Part shown: positions 36,552-46,000 of the stretch, piece after piece
Layout: each line of letters opens with the position of its first letter
How positions within the stretch are numbered: position 1 is the first letter of the stretch
DNA from: Sipunculus nudus
Taxonomy: Eukaryota; Annelida; Sipuncula; Golfingiida; Sipunculidae
Direction of reading: 5' to 3'
DNA length: 64,000 bases
Assembly (NCBI GenBank): GCA_026874595.1
Contig: CM049311.1
Location: 77,514,453 to 77,578,452 of the forward strand
The notes under the pieces: model-generated
Told to the model about the DNA's origin: nothing
What the model saw: only the letters and a program-made list of their open reading frames with translations
Databases searched by the model: none
Translations under genes and position numbers: made by a program

Positions 36552-36703
36552 TTTGGTTTTATATAGGAAAAAGAAGAGCAGCCAATGATTTCATCCGCCC
36601 CAATACCAGAACAACAATGATTGCAAGGGATAGCCACAACGAATCAAGTCCACGTGATACAGCAAAAGACAAAACAACTGCCCAGAATAACCAGGCAACT
36701 TGA
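16933..36703 (+). CDS. Adhesion GPCR with LRR, Ly6/uPAR, double HRM-like, GAIN-GPS and 7TM (24 exons, 1149 aa)
   Basis: Exons: 16933-17276, 18663-18734, 18983-19122, 19647-19741, 20187-20373, 20986-21030, 21700-21727, 22495-22649, 23041-23164, 23677-23871, 24184-24296, 24956-25184, 26726-26906, 27358-27495, 28083-28259, 30191-30340, 31346-31473, 32192-32315, 32683-32827, 33002-33071, 33508-33734, 34191-34364, 34964-35035 and 36567-36703. Every junction is GT/AG, all phases agree, and the sum is 3450 nt. The product is a surface receptor of the adhesion-GPCR (class B2) type: leucine-rich cap module, three-finger domain, two HRM-like modules, GAIN/GPS and seven helices. The first Met gives a long n-region before the hydrophobic core (about residues 53-68), so a downstream or unseen upstream start is possible. 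The small exons 20986-21030 and 21700-21727 are the least certain. Ligand and G-protein coupling cannot be read from sequence. Confidence 0.85.
19647..20373 (+). CDS. Exons 4-5 of + adhesion GPCR: Ly6/uPAR-like (three-finger) domain
   Basis: Exons 19647-19741 and 20187-20373 join in phase 0 to give about 94 residues with twelve cysteines. The order is KCHVC...GEC...TECKNGQDACETTLIV...KGC...EGC...SC...TCRFCCTKPGCN. The C-x2-C start, the C-x5-C 'CKNGQDAC' block and the closing CC-x4-CN are hallmarks of Ly6/uPAR domains. These are usually GPI-anchored or secreted; here the domain is embedded between LRRCT and HRM-like modules of a receptor. Splitting across two exons within loop 1/2 is typical of Ly6 genes. 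Confidence 0.75.
20431..20495. repeat. (TA)n microsatellite in intron 5
   Basis: About 32 TA units, 58 bp after the donor of exon 5. Confidence 0.95.
20986..22649 (+). CDS. Exons 6-8 of + adhesion GPCR: linker
   Basis: Two tiny exons (45 and 28 nt) are proposed from phase-matched AG/GT pairs and connect exon 5 (phase 1) to exon 8 (phase 2). Exon 8 (22495-22649) is solid as coding sequence: RDQLYVILRQAATDGRISYV. It ends in phase 1, which exon 9 needs. No domain is assigned; a partial SEA-like segment is possible. If exons 6-7 are wrong, exon 8 would need another phase-2 partner. Confidence 0.5.
23041..24296 (+). CDS. Exons 9-11 of + adhesion GPCR: two HRM-like cysteine modules
   Basis: Residues about 356-499. 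Module 1 runs VCGFH...YLWPTTVSG...LPC...RKC...W...NC. Module 2 runs ECPAD...FHW...LLPCP...RAC...GDVKW...SEC. Each follows the hormone-receptor-motif pattern C-W-G-C-P-R-C-G-W-C found before the GAIN domain in adhesion GPCRs. Junctions at 23164/23677 and 23871/24184 both fall inside a Cys codon (TG|T and TG|C) at the equivalent position of each module, which points to internal duplication. Confidence 0.7.
24349..24379. repeat. (CA)n microsatellite
   Basis: CA tract of about 15 units in the intron after exon 11, next to a transposon-end-like sequence (TAGTAAAACCTTGCCTGACG at 24382). Confidence 0.9.
24499..24541. repeat. (TA)n microsatellite
   Basis: About 21 TA units; a second (TA)n tract of about 25 units lies at 24691-24741 in the same intron. 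Confidence 0.95.
24691..24741. repeat. (TA)n microsatellite
   Basis: About 25 uninterrupted TA units in the intron between exons 11 and 12. Confidence 0.95.
24956..28259 (+). CDS. Exons 12-15 of + adhesion GPCR: GAIN domain
   Basis: Residues about 499-741. Exon 12 is a helical GAIN-A-like segment (VVDSLGNMINARVKVLTESQ). Exon 13 (RMIRNTELLAQRLMLRD), exon 14 (ending NLYFIAYNKYNFFQ) and exon 15 (INGKVVAVGVTGTEVKNL) give the beta-rich GAIN-B, with the usual '...F..Y....LF' and 'vis..i......nl..pV.l.f.h' patterns. Exon 15 aligns with the - strand exon 56722-56901. Confidence 0.82.
26357..26504. repeat. Dispersed repeat, copy 2
   Basis: Same-orientation relative of 13307-13455, sitting in the intron between GAIN exons 12 and 13. 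Flanks are unrelated, so this is an interspersed repeat rather than a segmental duplication. Confidence 0.8.
30191..30340 (+). CDS. Exon 16 of + adhesion GPCR: GPS motif and tethered agonist
   Basis: Fifty codons: ECSYWSFDK...GGWSTEG...YTVCTTSHLTNFALLM. H-L-T (residues 783-785) matches the autoproteolysis site, with cleavage expected between L784 and T785; TNFALLM then forms the tethered agonist. Families normally have two more cysteines (after the 'STEG' and just before 'HLT' as C-x-C). Here those positions are V and S, so only one Cys pair remains. Confidence 0.9.
30470..30680 (+). mobile_element. SINE-like insertion with tRNA-type B box
   Basis: In the intron after the GPS exon. It contains GAGTTCGATACCCGG (RNA polymerase III B-box-like), followed by an AG-rich stretch and GTTTTCTCCGGGTTTCATCGG, which recalls the 'CTCCGGGT...CGG' core of invertebrate SINEs (from memory). 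An A box is less clear. Boundaries are approximate. Confidence 0.5.
31346..34364 (+). CDS. Exons 17-22 of + adhesion GPCR: seven-transmembrane domain
   Basis: Exon by helix: 31346-31473 TM1 (LISYIGCGISMTGLLLSLLS), 32192-32315 TM2 (ILINLCTALACVLLLFVIS), 32683-32827 TM3 (LIESYCLYLALVKVF), 33002-33071 TM4 (LPLIIVIITISVS), 33508-33734 TM5-TM6 (CWL...; GITVLLGLTWVFAFF) and 34191-34364 TM7 (LFVLSNSLQGVFIFTFYCLL). The ECL1 Cys (IACK) and ECL2 Cys (CWL) for the conserved disulfide are present. The membrane-proximal CLPCC may be palmitoylated (inference). Class B2 signatures GLTW and NSLQG are intact. Confidence 0.93.
31690..31910. mobile_element. GGTCGTG-rich transposon-end fragment
   Basis: Several GTGGTCGTG-T-ACGGGG units end in GTCATGCGGGAGTTCACTGTA. 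The complement begins TACAGTGAACTCCCGC, a CAGT-start terminus like those near 4417 and 24382. A (TA)n tract follows 30 bp later (31942-31974). No full element was resolved. Confidence 0.45.
31942..31974. repeat. (TA)n microsatellite
   Basis: About 16 TA units in the TM1-TM2 intron. Confidence 0.9.
34679..34755. repeat. (TA)n microsatellite, longest in window
   Basis: About 38 TA units in the intron between the TM7 and first tail exon. Open frames crossing it encode only IY repeats. Confidence 0.95.
34964..36703 (+). CDS. Exons 23-24 of + adhesion GPCR: cytoplasmic tail
   Basis: Exon 23 (34964-35035, KSGNFNTTLDHSKRAGKR) and exon 24 (36567-36703, start GKRRAANDFIRPNTRTT) are phase 1 throughout and end at TGA 36701-36703. 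Both have recognisable homologues in the - strand gene (42304-42396 and 39884-40026), which confirms these short exons. The tail is basic and S/T-rich, with no clear PDZ ligand. Confidence 0.82.
35200..35945. mobile_element. Possible MITE-like insertion in last intron
   Basis: The segment at 35207-35265 (ACGGTCATG...GAGC/GCGCTTGACC) and the one at 35902-35935 (AAGCGCTGCC...GAGCGTAAACATGACC) are imperfect inverted partners. Between them the GC content is higher than in surrounding intron, with several 'CCAATCAGATG'-type motifs. One of these motifs (CATCTGATTGG) also occurs at about 2847-2857. The target duplication is not resolved; the call is tentative. Confidence 0.3.
36506..36551. repeat. 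(TA)n microsatellite next to last exon
   Basis: About 23 TA units ending 15 bp before the acceptor (ATATAG) of the final coding exon, so it overlaps the polypyrimidine or branch region. Confidence 0.93.
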
Positions 36704-39700
36704 TGATATTATTTCCTTGTGAAGAGTATCGCTGTAACAAGCTGTTAAAATATTATAAGGCCGTCAGTATGAATGCTATCTATAGAGTTTTAATGTATAG
36801 CTGCTGTTATAGCTTCTCGGTTAGAAAGGTGTTTCTACTGGTTCAAAGTGTTCTGTTTACCTCAGTTAGTTAGAGCCGAGCCTTAGGAGTGGTCACTGCT
36901 ATAACGAAATACGGCGAATTTGTGATGAAGCACAGCATAGAAGTATAGACGACAAGGGAAATTACGTAGTTCCCCTCCATAGGTGATTGAACCTTTATGG
37001 ACTACCGCTTTGGTTGAACGAAACTAATGTAATTTAAGTAACTCCGGACAATACTTATGTACTCTTAGTAAGGCCGGAGAAAACTGATATAATCTTAATA
37101 AGGCTGGACTAAAGTAAAATCTAAGTAAGGCTGAACAAAACTATTATAATCTTAGTAAGGCCGAACAAAACTGTACCATTGGTAAGGCGGGACAAAACTG
37201 ATATAATCCTAGAAAGGTGGGACAAAACTAATGTAATCTGAGTAAGGTCGGCCAAAACTAATACAGTCTAAGTCAGGCCAGACAAAATTTTTATAATCTT
37301 AGTAAAGCCAAAAAACTAAAACAATCTTAGTAAGGCTGAACAAAACTATTATAATCTTAGTAAAGCTGGACAAAATTATTATAATCTTAGTAAGGCCGAA
37401 CGAAACTAATAAAATCTTAGTAAAGCAGGACAAAATTATTTTAATCTAAGTAAGGCTGGACAAAACTTTTATAACCTTAAAAAAGGCTGGACAAAATTAT
37501 TTTAATCTTATAAAGGCTGGACAAAATTATTATAATCGTAGTAAGGCTGGACAAAACTATCATAATCTTAGTTAGGCAAGACAAAACTAATACAATTTAA
37601 GTAAGGCAGGACAAATCTAATATAATCTTAGTGAGACTGGACAAATCTGATATAATCATAGGGAGACTGGACAAATCTAATGTAACCTTAGTGAGGCCGT
37701 ACAACACAAACTACATTTTGACCTATAGTGGTACGATTTGAATGATTGGGGGGGGGGGTATAAAATGATTACGTACCGTACTATATCATAGCTTCAGTCT
37801 TATTGAAACTATTTAAATCGTAAATAAAAATATAACATTACAATCCGAGAAGCGTTAGACGCTATTAACCTATGAACGTTAATTCCTAAATGCTCAGTCA
37901 ATATCATCCTCATTTATGAACATAGTATATTTGCAAACACACCATCACACGCACACAATCACACACACTAAATTCGTCATGCTGAGTTGTTTGCGTCTTG
38001 ATGTAAACCATACTACTGCACATTATTTTCATGGCAGATGAAACTGCTATTAACTCTGTGGTATTTTAAGAAATCTGTTTGACTGGCTTATCTTCTTATA
38101 TATAAAAATTAGCTTGAAAGATTACACAACATGAAAATAACCGATATCTCTACCATATCTAATTACACAAATCATATTAGCGAAAGACACGGGAAACTGT
38201 AATCTGTGCCGTTTAAAATTCATGAATGAAGCCATATCAGAGTCAGGTCTGCAATAAAACGATTTTGTAACCCCTCTAATGCGACACATTTTTTCGAAGT
38301 TCATTTTAGCTAGGTTTACTGTATTTTTATTAACATGACATATGATAAACTGTGCATCAAACTTTCCTTTGATTCGGGTATGTAAAAAATATGAATATCA
38401 ACAACATAGTGCAGAAAGAAAACTCTTTATTCAACACTTTACTATATTATGTACAGCTGATAAGTAATCAGAACAATTGATCCCTCTGTATATTAATAAT
38501 ATTTTGGTCGGAGTGACTCTGTCATGTAAGTGAACATCACATTGAATGCGCACAAGATTTATTTTCATTTGTGACGTTAGCAAACGATATTTATAGGTTT
38601 AAGATAAAGCACTGGCACAGGACAATTTTCTTAAAGTTACTTATCAGCTGAAGTCTATCATTTGTCAAAATATCAAGCTATATTATATGACAATAGGTGC
38701 TGGAACTCGTCAGCCCTTGTATATGAATCTCACACATATTATCAAGACACGAAATAAACGTTTATCTGTTTGAACTGCTTTGTTATATTTCACATATAAA
38801 ATGCATTATTAAGTATGAACTTATTTTCCATGTTTTCATTAAATTTTGCATTATAGTAATGTTCTTTCTTCAAAACCATATTTTATCATTCATTTCGCCG
38901 ACAATAGTGCAGTTTGCTGCCGGAAGAAGGCGTTAAGCGCATAGTAGGAAAATTTTATAAGCACCTATTTGAGAAAACCAGTATTTTTAACTCCACCTTA
39001 TCTAAGAAGATGTTGGAATTTTGCCGATTCTTTTCGGAAGGAATATACATTTTCTGAATATAATCGTTTGACATCATTAACAATGAACAATTATATAAAC
39101 ATTGATTTCTTGATAAGACTCAATACATAATTTAAAATAACGCTACCATGGTTACTGAACATACTCTTTACAGTTATCAGTATTTTTCAATAATCAATAA
39201 TGATTTTCTCTGATTTAAACTTTAAATTTCCATCTAATTTTAAATATGTGCTTACAGTAGCACATCATAATAGAATTTGAGTTTGATTGCAATAAGGCAA
39301 CATAGTTACTTAAATATATATGCAATAATATAGAGAAAAATATACGTCACTCAGTCACTGCTTTAGACATGCTGATAGCTAAAAAGCTTGCACCTGATTT
39401 TTCACCGGGTCTCTGCCAGCTGAAAATAAATGCATTCGTAAACCCTTGACTAGAGCACACACACATACATATGTAAATCAACGCCTTTTACAATGTTCCC
39501 AAACAGGCGTTCATAAAATATACAGTTTATAAAGAAATATGACATAGCTGCAGCTCTCACTCCCTGATTTTAAAGATAGTCCTGCAGGCTCCGCCCCTTT
39601 CGCGCCCATTGGAACGTCAGTGGAACATCCACAATACAGCGGGTTTTAAAAGTGTATTTGCTTTTTGAACCTGGTGAATCTTTAAAAGAAACATGATGTC

Positions 39701-39883
39701 ATCTTGGGCTTTGCCACTTAAGAGGCATTTACACAGAATGCCCGACGAACTATCAAGGCATCTCTGTAGATATATTTTAACAACATGTTACCGCGCACAA
39801 TACACATAGCTTAAGGTATCATGTTTTAATAACTGTGCAATCGCTGCATGCTTAGGTTTGTCTCCTCGGTGTGAACTTCGACC
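36704..39883. other. Intergenic gap between the convergent receptor genes
   Basis: No coding exon is seen on either strand. It must hold both 3' UTRs. Candidate poly(A) signals are AATAAA at 37823-37828 (+) and the complement TTTATT at 38426-38431 (-); both are unproven. A ~30-bp minisatellite fills 37021-37705 and a nine-base G run follows at about 37748. Confidence 0.65.
37021..37705. repeat. ~30-bp minisatellite downstream of + receptor gene
   Basis: About 22-23 imperfect copies of a unit close to AATCTTAGTAAGGC followed by TGGACAAAACTATTAT. Copies vary by a few substitutions and small indels. It begins ~320 bp after the stop codon and could be part of the 3' UTR. Confidence 0.93.
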
Positions 39884-40026
39884 TCACGGGATCTTTGGGT
39901 TGTCTGCACCAGGTTTGCAATCAGTTCCGTTGCTTCCTTCCTTTTCCAAGGAAACGCTTCTGTCGTCCCTGACAACCAGCGTTTTTTGGCCTGTGGCACT
40001 CATGAACCCATTGGTTTCCTTGTTGC
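39884..40026 (-). CDS. Partial - adhesion GPCR: last coding exon
   Basis: 47 codons from acceptor CATGTTTAG to TGA (complement of 39884-39886). GNKETNGFMSATGQKTLVVR aligns with the + gene's GKRRAANDFIRPNTRTTMIA and the following RDD/RDS. It ends ...GADNPKIP. A longer open frame on the same strand overlaps in another phase and is a shadow. Confidence 0.75.
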
Positions 40027-43000
40027 CTAAACATGAAAAGAGAAAATCGTAGTCTCATTAACACCTTAATAGCAATCCCATAAATTGCAACATGAACTAG
40101 CCTGCGTTCTACTGAGATCAAGTGTTCATTGACATTTATGAATCCACTTATATATTTGTCATTCAAAATCAAGTTTCAAAAGAAACATTTTAATAAATTT
40201 TTAATAAAATATAATTCGAAAAATCGTCAGATAATTTTATCTCACGACTGGTTGATTAAGTATAATAGGATAGTTTCACAAGATGTTGACACATATAAAA
40301 AAAGTCTCAATTATATTTAAAAACTATCCCACCTAAACTGAAGTTTGGAAATCCTAATGTCGGGTTATGTTTTATGGCTTTATTTCGGCTTTTAATGTGA
40401 TATGTTTCATCTGATATTTAGCCATGTCTCTCAAAGTTACCATCCAACTCTTTGAAAACGCGTTTGGCCTATATACTTCAATCAACATCTGGAACCACGC
40501 TCTATACCATCTCTAATGTACTTCGGAGTTGAATGTGCGCCCTGGTTTGTTAGAAGATTCAATAATAACCAATGGTTACAAGACCACACAGATTTGCTTT
40601 GATTTCTTTAGATTACCTAGCATAACAATCATATCATATGTATACTTGTCTTATACTGGGTATATACTGCAGAGTATGTAAACTTGAAATATAAAAATGA
40701 ACAAAACAGTCATGCAGGATACCCAAAATAAAAATGATAATGATCTCAAGAATTAATTTGGAACGTCCAGGAGAAGTGTACTAGTCTAATTTATATATAA
40801 CACAAGGGCGCCCCCTTGAAGCAGATGTCATGCAAGCAGCCATGTTTGATCAGACAACAGACTGTTTCTGAGAACTCAGATGGTTTCAGATCCACAAATA
40901 AAAATGTATAACATTTTTGAAAACTAATACTGTGGATATACCAATCAACCAAACTAAATTTTTTTTTTTTTATTTACAGACATCGTGCAGACAAAAGGTG
41001 AAGCTGTCAGTTTTTAAGTTAGTTAAAGTAAACCTTGCATGGTACATATACCGCTAGCTTCTATATGATAACCTAAAATAAACCGGTGTTTATTCCACAT
41101 TGAAGCAATCACTGTTATCCTTGAATAAGAATGATTACGCTCGAAATCCAGTCGGATACTCCACCAATTGTCATTGAATAAACATTTTCACAAATATGTG
41201 CAAAGGGTAAATAACCAATGGCCAAGAAACAGGCCTGCTGAAAAAGTTAGTGGAACACCTGGTTTTTAATTGTGCCTGGGTCTAACCCATGTTGATTTCA
41301 ACCAGAGTGGGCCAAGGACTTGTCAATTTCATAGAACACACCTCGGTTTACTTTTTTTGTAAACAGTATGACACTTTGTAAATTCCATTCTTGTTTTATT
41401 TATTTTCATTCACACAAAGACAAAACGTGGTAATAGACCCAGATACAGATGGAGTTTCTTGAACATAATTTTGTTTCAATGTATCCACCACAGATGGGTA
41501 CTCCATTGTAAACAAGAGGCGTGTGCGCATTGGACAGATGTCTTAAACTGATATAATATAAATATATAAGAACAATTCATGTAAAAATAACAAGACTTAA
41601 ATACACAGATCTGAAATACCTACAAAGATCATGATTTGGTGAATTAATTCATAATCCATGCCGGATTAGTCCTATAATCTCTCCCACTTATGAGGTCTCC
41701 ATTAAAATATGGTGAATGTCATCTTAAATTTAAAATATGACCATGCAGCGTGACGCCGAAGTTAATAAGTGACTATTAAAGGACTGGGATGAGATGAAAA
41801 GTTCATGGCAAAAACCAAAATTTATATTTTACAACCTGCTGATTTGATGCCAGGCCAAAAGACAGAGCGTCTGTCATAGGTTGTCAGCCTCTCTTTCATA
41901 TATATTTTTTAGAATATGTATGACACTAAACAACCAATAAGCAGCTTTTAAATGTGTTTCTTTATATGCACGTGATAAGTGACATTTACCTTTATAAATT
42001 TGGTTGAGTTGTGAAAAGCATGTAGCTGGATACGATTTCAGTTTCGATTCAAGATAATTAGGTCGATGCCTAATTACCTCAAAGATGATTATGTTTCGAA
42101 AATATTGCCATATTCCAGTAAGTTCCTCGGGGTTTAACAGGGTTTAAAAAAAGATTAATTCTAAGCAACAGTCTGAAATATATGCGACAGATGTCAGCAC
42201 CAGTGCTGTACCGTCTAACATGACTGTAAAACAAGAATTTTGTTTCAGTTGTCTCAATTATCTCAAGTGCACTTTAGAGATCAGTTTATTGTTCAGTATA
42301 TACCTGTTTGTTTTTCCGTGTCATTTGCGGCCATCTTGTTAGAGGCTTGTAGCTTACGGCTGTGGTCCGTGACAGTACTGAAGTTGGTGCTCTTGGCTGT
42401 AACGAATAAAAAATGCTGAAAGCATTTTAAAATGCTTATTTGTACGAGATAATGATACTGATACAAACTGCTCATCTATTAAGTTTTGTGTTGATGGATT
42501 CAATATGCAAAGTATTTTTTATTCTTGAAGAAACCTGTTAGGTCTCTCGATCTACAACTACAGAATAAATTTGACATGAAGACAGGAGAATAAAAATGTT
42601 TAATAATAATAATAAAAATGATTTGTGACAATAATAATAATAATAATAAAAATAATAATAATAATTATTATTATTATTATTTTTATTATTGTTAATATTT
42701 TTACGAATACAAAGTCGAACAATTTATTTGAATTGACATATCGCTGAATAAAACAATCACAAGGCTGCTGAGCCACCTTCGACACTGAAATCTACAAGCT
42801 AGTGCCTAGGAATGTTATGCGTGTGTTTCAGCAGGTGTTAGAGACACATTTAAATATACACTTCGATGTATTGTTTTTCCTATTAACCCTAATATATTCG
42901 TTCTAATTAATTCGTTATTTCATCCTTCGTCAACATGTAAATATATATACACTATTCCACTAATCCTGTCCACCTGTTTTTTTTCTGCGATAATTTCTTA

Positions 43001-46000
43001 AACATGCCCTAAAGCTTACCTGTATTTACCTCCATGGCAAATCAGACAAATATGGCGACTATCTAATAGCAAAATAATACTCTCTCTTGCATGGATTCCA
43101 CATACTTATTTTAGAAAGAAAAATGGCTGAACTCATGCACAAAGGTATTTGTACGTCACACTTTTGTTACATCACATATACATTTCTTCTATGTAACATG
43201 GATAAACAGATAAGGCCACTTGAAATGGTGCCATCGTTTTTGCAGCTCTTTTTAAACAAGTCAACACTGTCCCTGCTTAGCAAAGTAAATATTTTTATTT
43301 AATACTTATTTAATCACTAAAATAAGCCATATACCTGTTTGATAAAAGCTCATTTGTAAAGGTAAAGGAAATAGATTCAAAACAAATGTCGCAAAACATT
43401 AGGTGGACACGGATGTTGAAACAGAGCATAGTTAGTAATCATCTGTTGCTAATAACATGGATATGGAATGTTATGAGCATGCGTATAAAATAACACACTG
43501 TACATAACATGCAGCAAACCTGGATTACGTACACTTTTGGAAAACATGCAGCCAAGATCAATAGAATAAACATAAAAATTTAAGTGTTTACATGTTTACA
43601 TAGGGGTGAATGCTAATACGTGAGATGTGATCAGTGCGAGATATTGGCATAGTTTCATTTATTATATACACTGAAATGTCTGACGCGACTAATATGAGGA
43701 AATAACACATTCCAATCGATTTTTTAATTAACCATAAAACCATAATTGTCCACGCGTGAGATATAACTCACGAGTGTTAAGTGACATGTCCCCATTGATA
43801 TCAACAAGTGACCCATGGGTCATGACGCTCAGCTGTCTGGGAAGAGATTAACTGAAGGAAATTTTATCAATCAGAATGGTAGATACCCATTCAAATGAAG
43901 CATCAAACAGATTAGCCAACAGGCCAAGATTTAGTCTGTATTTATATATCTGAAAAATAGAGAAAAAATGTGTAAACTTTAAAAACTAGAATACGGGTAG
44001 CCGACAAGTGACTACGTGTATCCGCCAAAATCAGAGTAGAACGGGTGAAGTGAGGCATGGATTGAGTGGCAAGGGGAAACAGAGTGAGGTATGTTGCATA
44101 TTAGCATGGATGTCTGCAGCCTAAATGTGTATGTAGGTTGTGCCACCTACCACAAATCCAGAAAGCTGTCCAAGTTGTATACATATGCAAAATTTTAGGC
44201 AAAAAAGTCAAACCACTACATGGATATGAGTGATTTTAGCCCACGGCAGACAAACAGACAGACACTGTGCAAAAATGGTTGCAGGTGGCCCCTCCAGTTT
44301 TGTGTATGATAAAGACCTATGTGAGATCTAAACACAAGCACAATTTTGGCCAAATCGTTCAAATGGTTCCTGAGATATTAGCTTGGATGTGTGCAGGATA
44401 AACTAGAATAAAGGTGGCACCACCTGTCATAAAATCAAGAAAGCTATCCAGGATGTATAAAACTGCAAAATTTTAGGCAGATATGTCAAACCACTGCCGA
44501 GATATGAGTGACATTATCGCACGGCAGACAAACAGACAGACGCTGTGCAAAAATGGTTGCAGGTGGTGCCACCAGTTTAGCGTATGATAAAGAGTATTGT
44601 TAGATCTATACACATGCAAAATTTTGGCCCGATCGGTCAAAACGGTTCCCGAGATATGAGCTTGGATGTCATCAGCGTGAATGAGAATGTAGGTGGCGCC
44701 ACCGGTCATAAAATCAAGAAAGCTATCCAGGATGTATACGCATGCCGAATTTCAGGTGAATTAGTCAATTCACTGCAGAGATATGAGTGATTTTAACCAA
44801 AGGCAGATGAACAGATGGACACTGTGCAAACATTGTTTCAGGTGGCGCCACCATTTTTTGTGTATGTGATAGAGCTATCCAAGGGCTACATTTGTATACA
44901 TTTTATTTCCTGATCAGTCAAACGGTTCCCGAGATATAAGCTTGGAAAGCTCATAAAATCAAGTCCCAGAGGAGCTCTCTGGAAACGAATGCGGCAACGG
45001 CGGAGGAACCCGGTCAAAAACATAGTATCCGCATAACTTTGTTTTGGCGGGTACAAAAATACAGGTGGCTCCACCAGTCTGCAGAAATATGGGTATGATC
45101 AATATCCATGCAAAGAATCATGGTGATCTCCGCATTAGTTGTTCAGATACTTCAGCTTTTGTATCAAATTGTCCATTATTCTGAGGGATACTTCGGAGTC
45201 CTATAGCTTGAAGGATATGGGTAACAGAGACCTAATTTAAAGTTTCCACAGGCACTTTTCATGGGCCTCCTTGCATGACAAGAATGAAGATTCTAGGTCC
45301 AGTTGTTGCGATTTGTACTCTGTTGACAGATAACCACATCTTTAAAAGTATCAAAAAAAGAAAAAAAAAAAGTAAAAATTTGAAAAAAATAGAGGTGGCG
45401 CACCCAGTCTGCAGAAACTGATGGAACAGGTCATGATCAATATGTATGCCGAAAATCATGACCATCAGTGTTGTAGTTATTGAGATACTGCAGTTTTTGT
45501 ATCAAATTTTCCATTATTCTGGGGGGTAATTTGGAGCCATACAGCTTAAAGAATATGGGTAACAGAGACCTAATTTCAGGTTTCCATGGAGACTTATCAT
45601 AGGTCTCCCTGTGTGTCAAGAATGAAGATTCTAGGTCCAGTCGTTACGATTTGTACCCTGTTGACAGATAACTACATCCTTAAAGGTCTCAAAAATAGAG
45701 AAAAAAAAATTGTGAAAATTTGAAAAAATACAGGTGGCGCCACCAGTCCGCAGGTACTGATGAAACACCTCTTGATCAATATGTATGCCAAAAATCATGA
45801 CCATCAGTGTTGTAGTTATTGAGATGTTGCAGTTTGTTTTTATCAAATTTTCCTTTATTCTTGGGGGTTATTGGGAGCCCCCCATAGCTCAAAGGATATG
45901 GGTAACAGAGACCTTATTTCAGGTTTCCATGGAGACTTTTTATGGACCTCTCAGTGTGTCAAGAATGAAGATTTTCTCTCCAGTCTTTATGATTTGTGTC

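Noticed and set aside
39921-40172. 83-codon - strand ORF over the last receptor exon
   Set aside because: It is a different frame from the homologous tail exon 39884-40026 and continues through the splice acceptor.
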